Origin: Sphingobacterium cavernae
Lineage (GTDB): Bacteria; Bacteroidota; Bacteroidia; Sphingobacteriales; Sphingobacteriaceae
DNA length: 54,102 nucleotides
Direction of reading: 5' to 3'
Assembly (NCBI RefSeq): GCF_008520265.1
Contig: NZ_VIQM01000032.1
Span: 1 to 54,102, forward strand
A model generated the notes under the pieces. It saw only the letters and a program-made list of their open reading frames with translations, was not told the origin of the DNA and made no database searches. Positions 53,975 through 54,102 of this stretch are shown piece after piece. Within the stretch, counting starts at the first letter, position 1, and every line of letters starts with the position of its first letter. The translations under genes and the position numbers were made by a program.

Positions 53975-54102
53975 GTGTGCCCAGCATGGGCAATAACTCT
54001 AGGGTGTAAGTCCCGAACACGCCTTTACAGTGGGAAGTGTTAGCTTATGACAAGGGTGTCCAGCGCGAGGTGGAATCTGAAGGAAGTCTGAGGCAAAACT
54101 TC
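53975..54102 (+). mobile_element. Group II intron, 5' end (runs off the window)
   Basis: The sequence starts GTGTGCCCAGCATGGG (consensus GUGYG at the 5' splice end). It contains the domain I landmarks AGGGTGTAAGTCCCGAACAC (54001-54020), CAAGGGTGTCCAGCGCGAGG (54051-54070) and TGAAGGAAGTC (54078-54088), with the TCTGAAGGAAG motif typical of bacterial group II introns. It begins one or two bases past the terminator stem, displacing its T run. The reverse transcriptase gene is beyond the right edge. Confidence 0.82.

Overview
The window reads as a low-GC Bacteroidota chromosome, most like Sphingobacteriaceae (Sphingobacterium/Pedobacter type). This rests on family content (DUF2851, DUF5686, DUF4199, SatD-DUF3307, CTnDOT-type Tra proteins) and on promoters of the Bacteroidota form TTTG-N19/20-TAnnTTTG, for example in front of the tRNA-Lys gene. 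The genus is an inference. No rRNA or CRISPR array is visible, and one tRNA gene is present.

Region 1 (1 to about 7,300) is the right-hand end of an integrated conjugative element. It holds the end of a CTnDOT-like transfer operon (an IS3-truncated traN 3' end, then traO and traQ), a small membrane protein, a candidate structured small RNA with its own promoter and terminator, a receiver-like protein whose phosphoacceptor Asp is Glu, a two-gene TIR + caspase-like protease module that looks like a Thoeris-type abortive-infection system, the antirestriction protein ArdA, and a large serine recombinase. The recombinase frame runs out of the element through the terminator and antisense of tRNA-Lys(UUU), so the host junction lies there.

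Region 2 (7,337 to about 38,200) is ordinary chromosome: tRNA-Lys, prmC, ribD, DUF2851, an ankyrin protein, ubiX with a leader terminator, a catalytically degenerate dihydroorotase homologue heading a run with DUF4199 and two GT2 glycosyltransferases, a PhnP-like hydrolase, ispD, queA, a glycogen cluster (GH31-glgB-glgA-glgC), an aminotransferase, a CBS-domain protein, a bile-acid:sodium symporter-type carrier, PPK2, SatD-DUF3307 behind repeated palindromic operators, a serine hydrolase, a Lys-tailed DUF892 ferritin-like protein and a DUF5686 outer-membrane protein.

Region 3 (38,200 to 47,300) is a decay and insertion zone. It contains an HxlR regulator pseudogene, a truncated IS4-type transposase, a secreted GH31 gene killed by two nonsense codons and a complete IS4 element with target duplication, an IS110 element with a probable bridge RNA, and a nucleoside-deoxyribosyltransferase-like gene broken by two compensating frameshifts and a stop. 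Intact genes among them are a PEP-mutase-like protein, DUF808 and an exported Fe/Mn superoxide dismutase.

Region 4 (47,300 to 54,102) carries valS and two tandem LTA-synthase-family membrane phosphotransferases/sulfatases. These end in a strong terminator, immediately followed by the 5' end of a group II intron that leaves the window.
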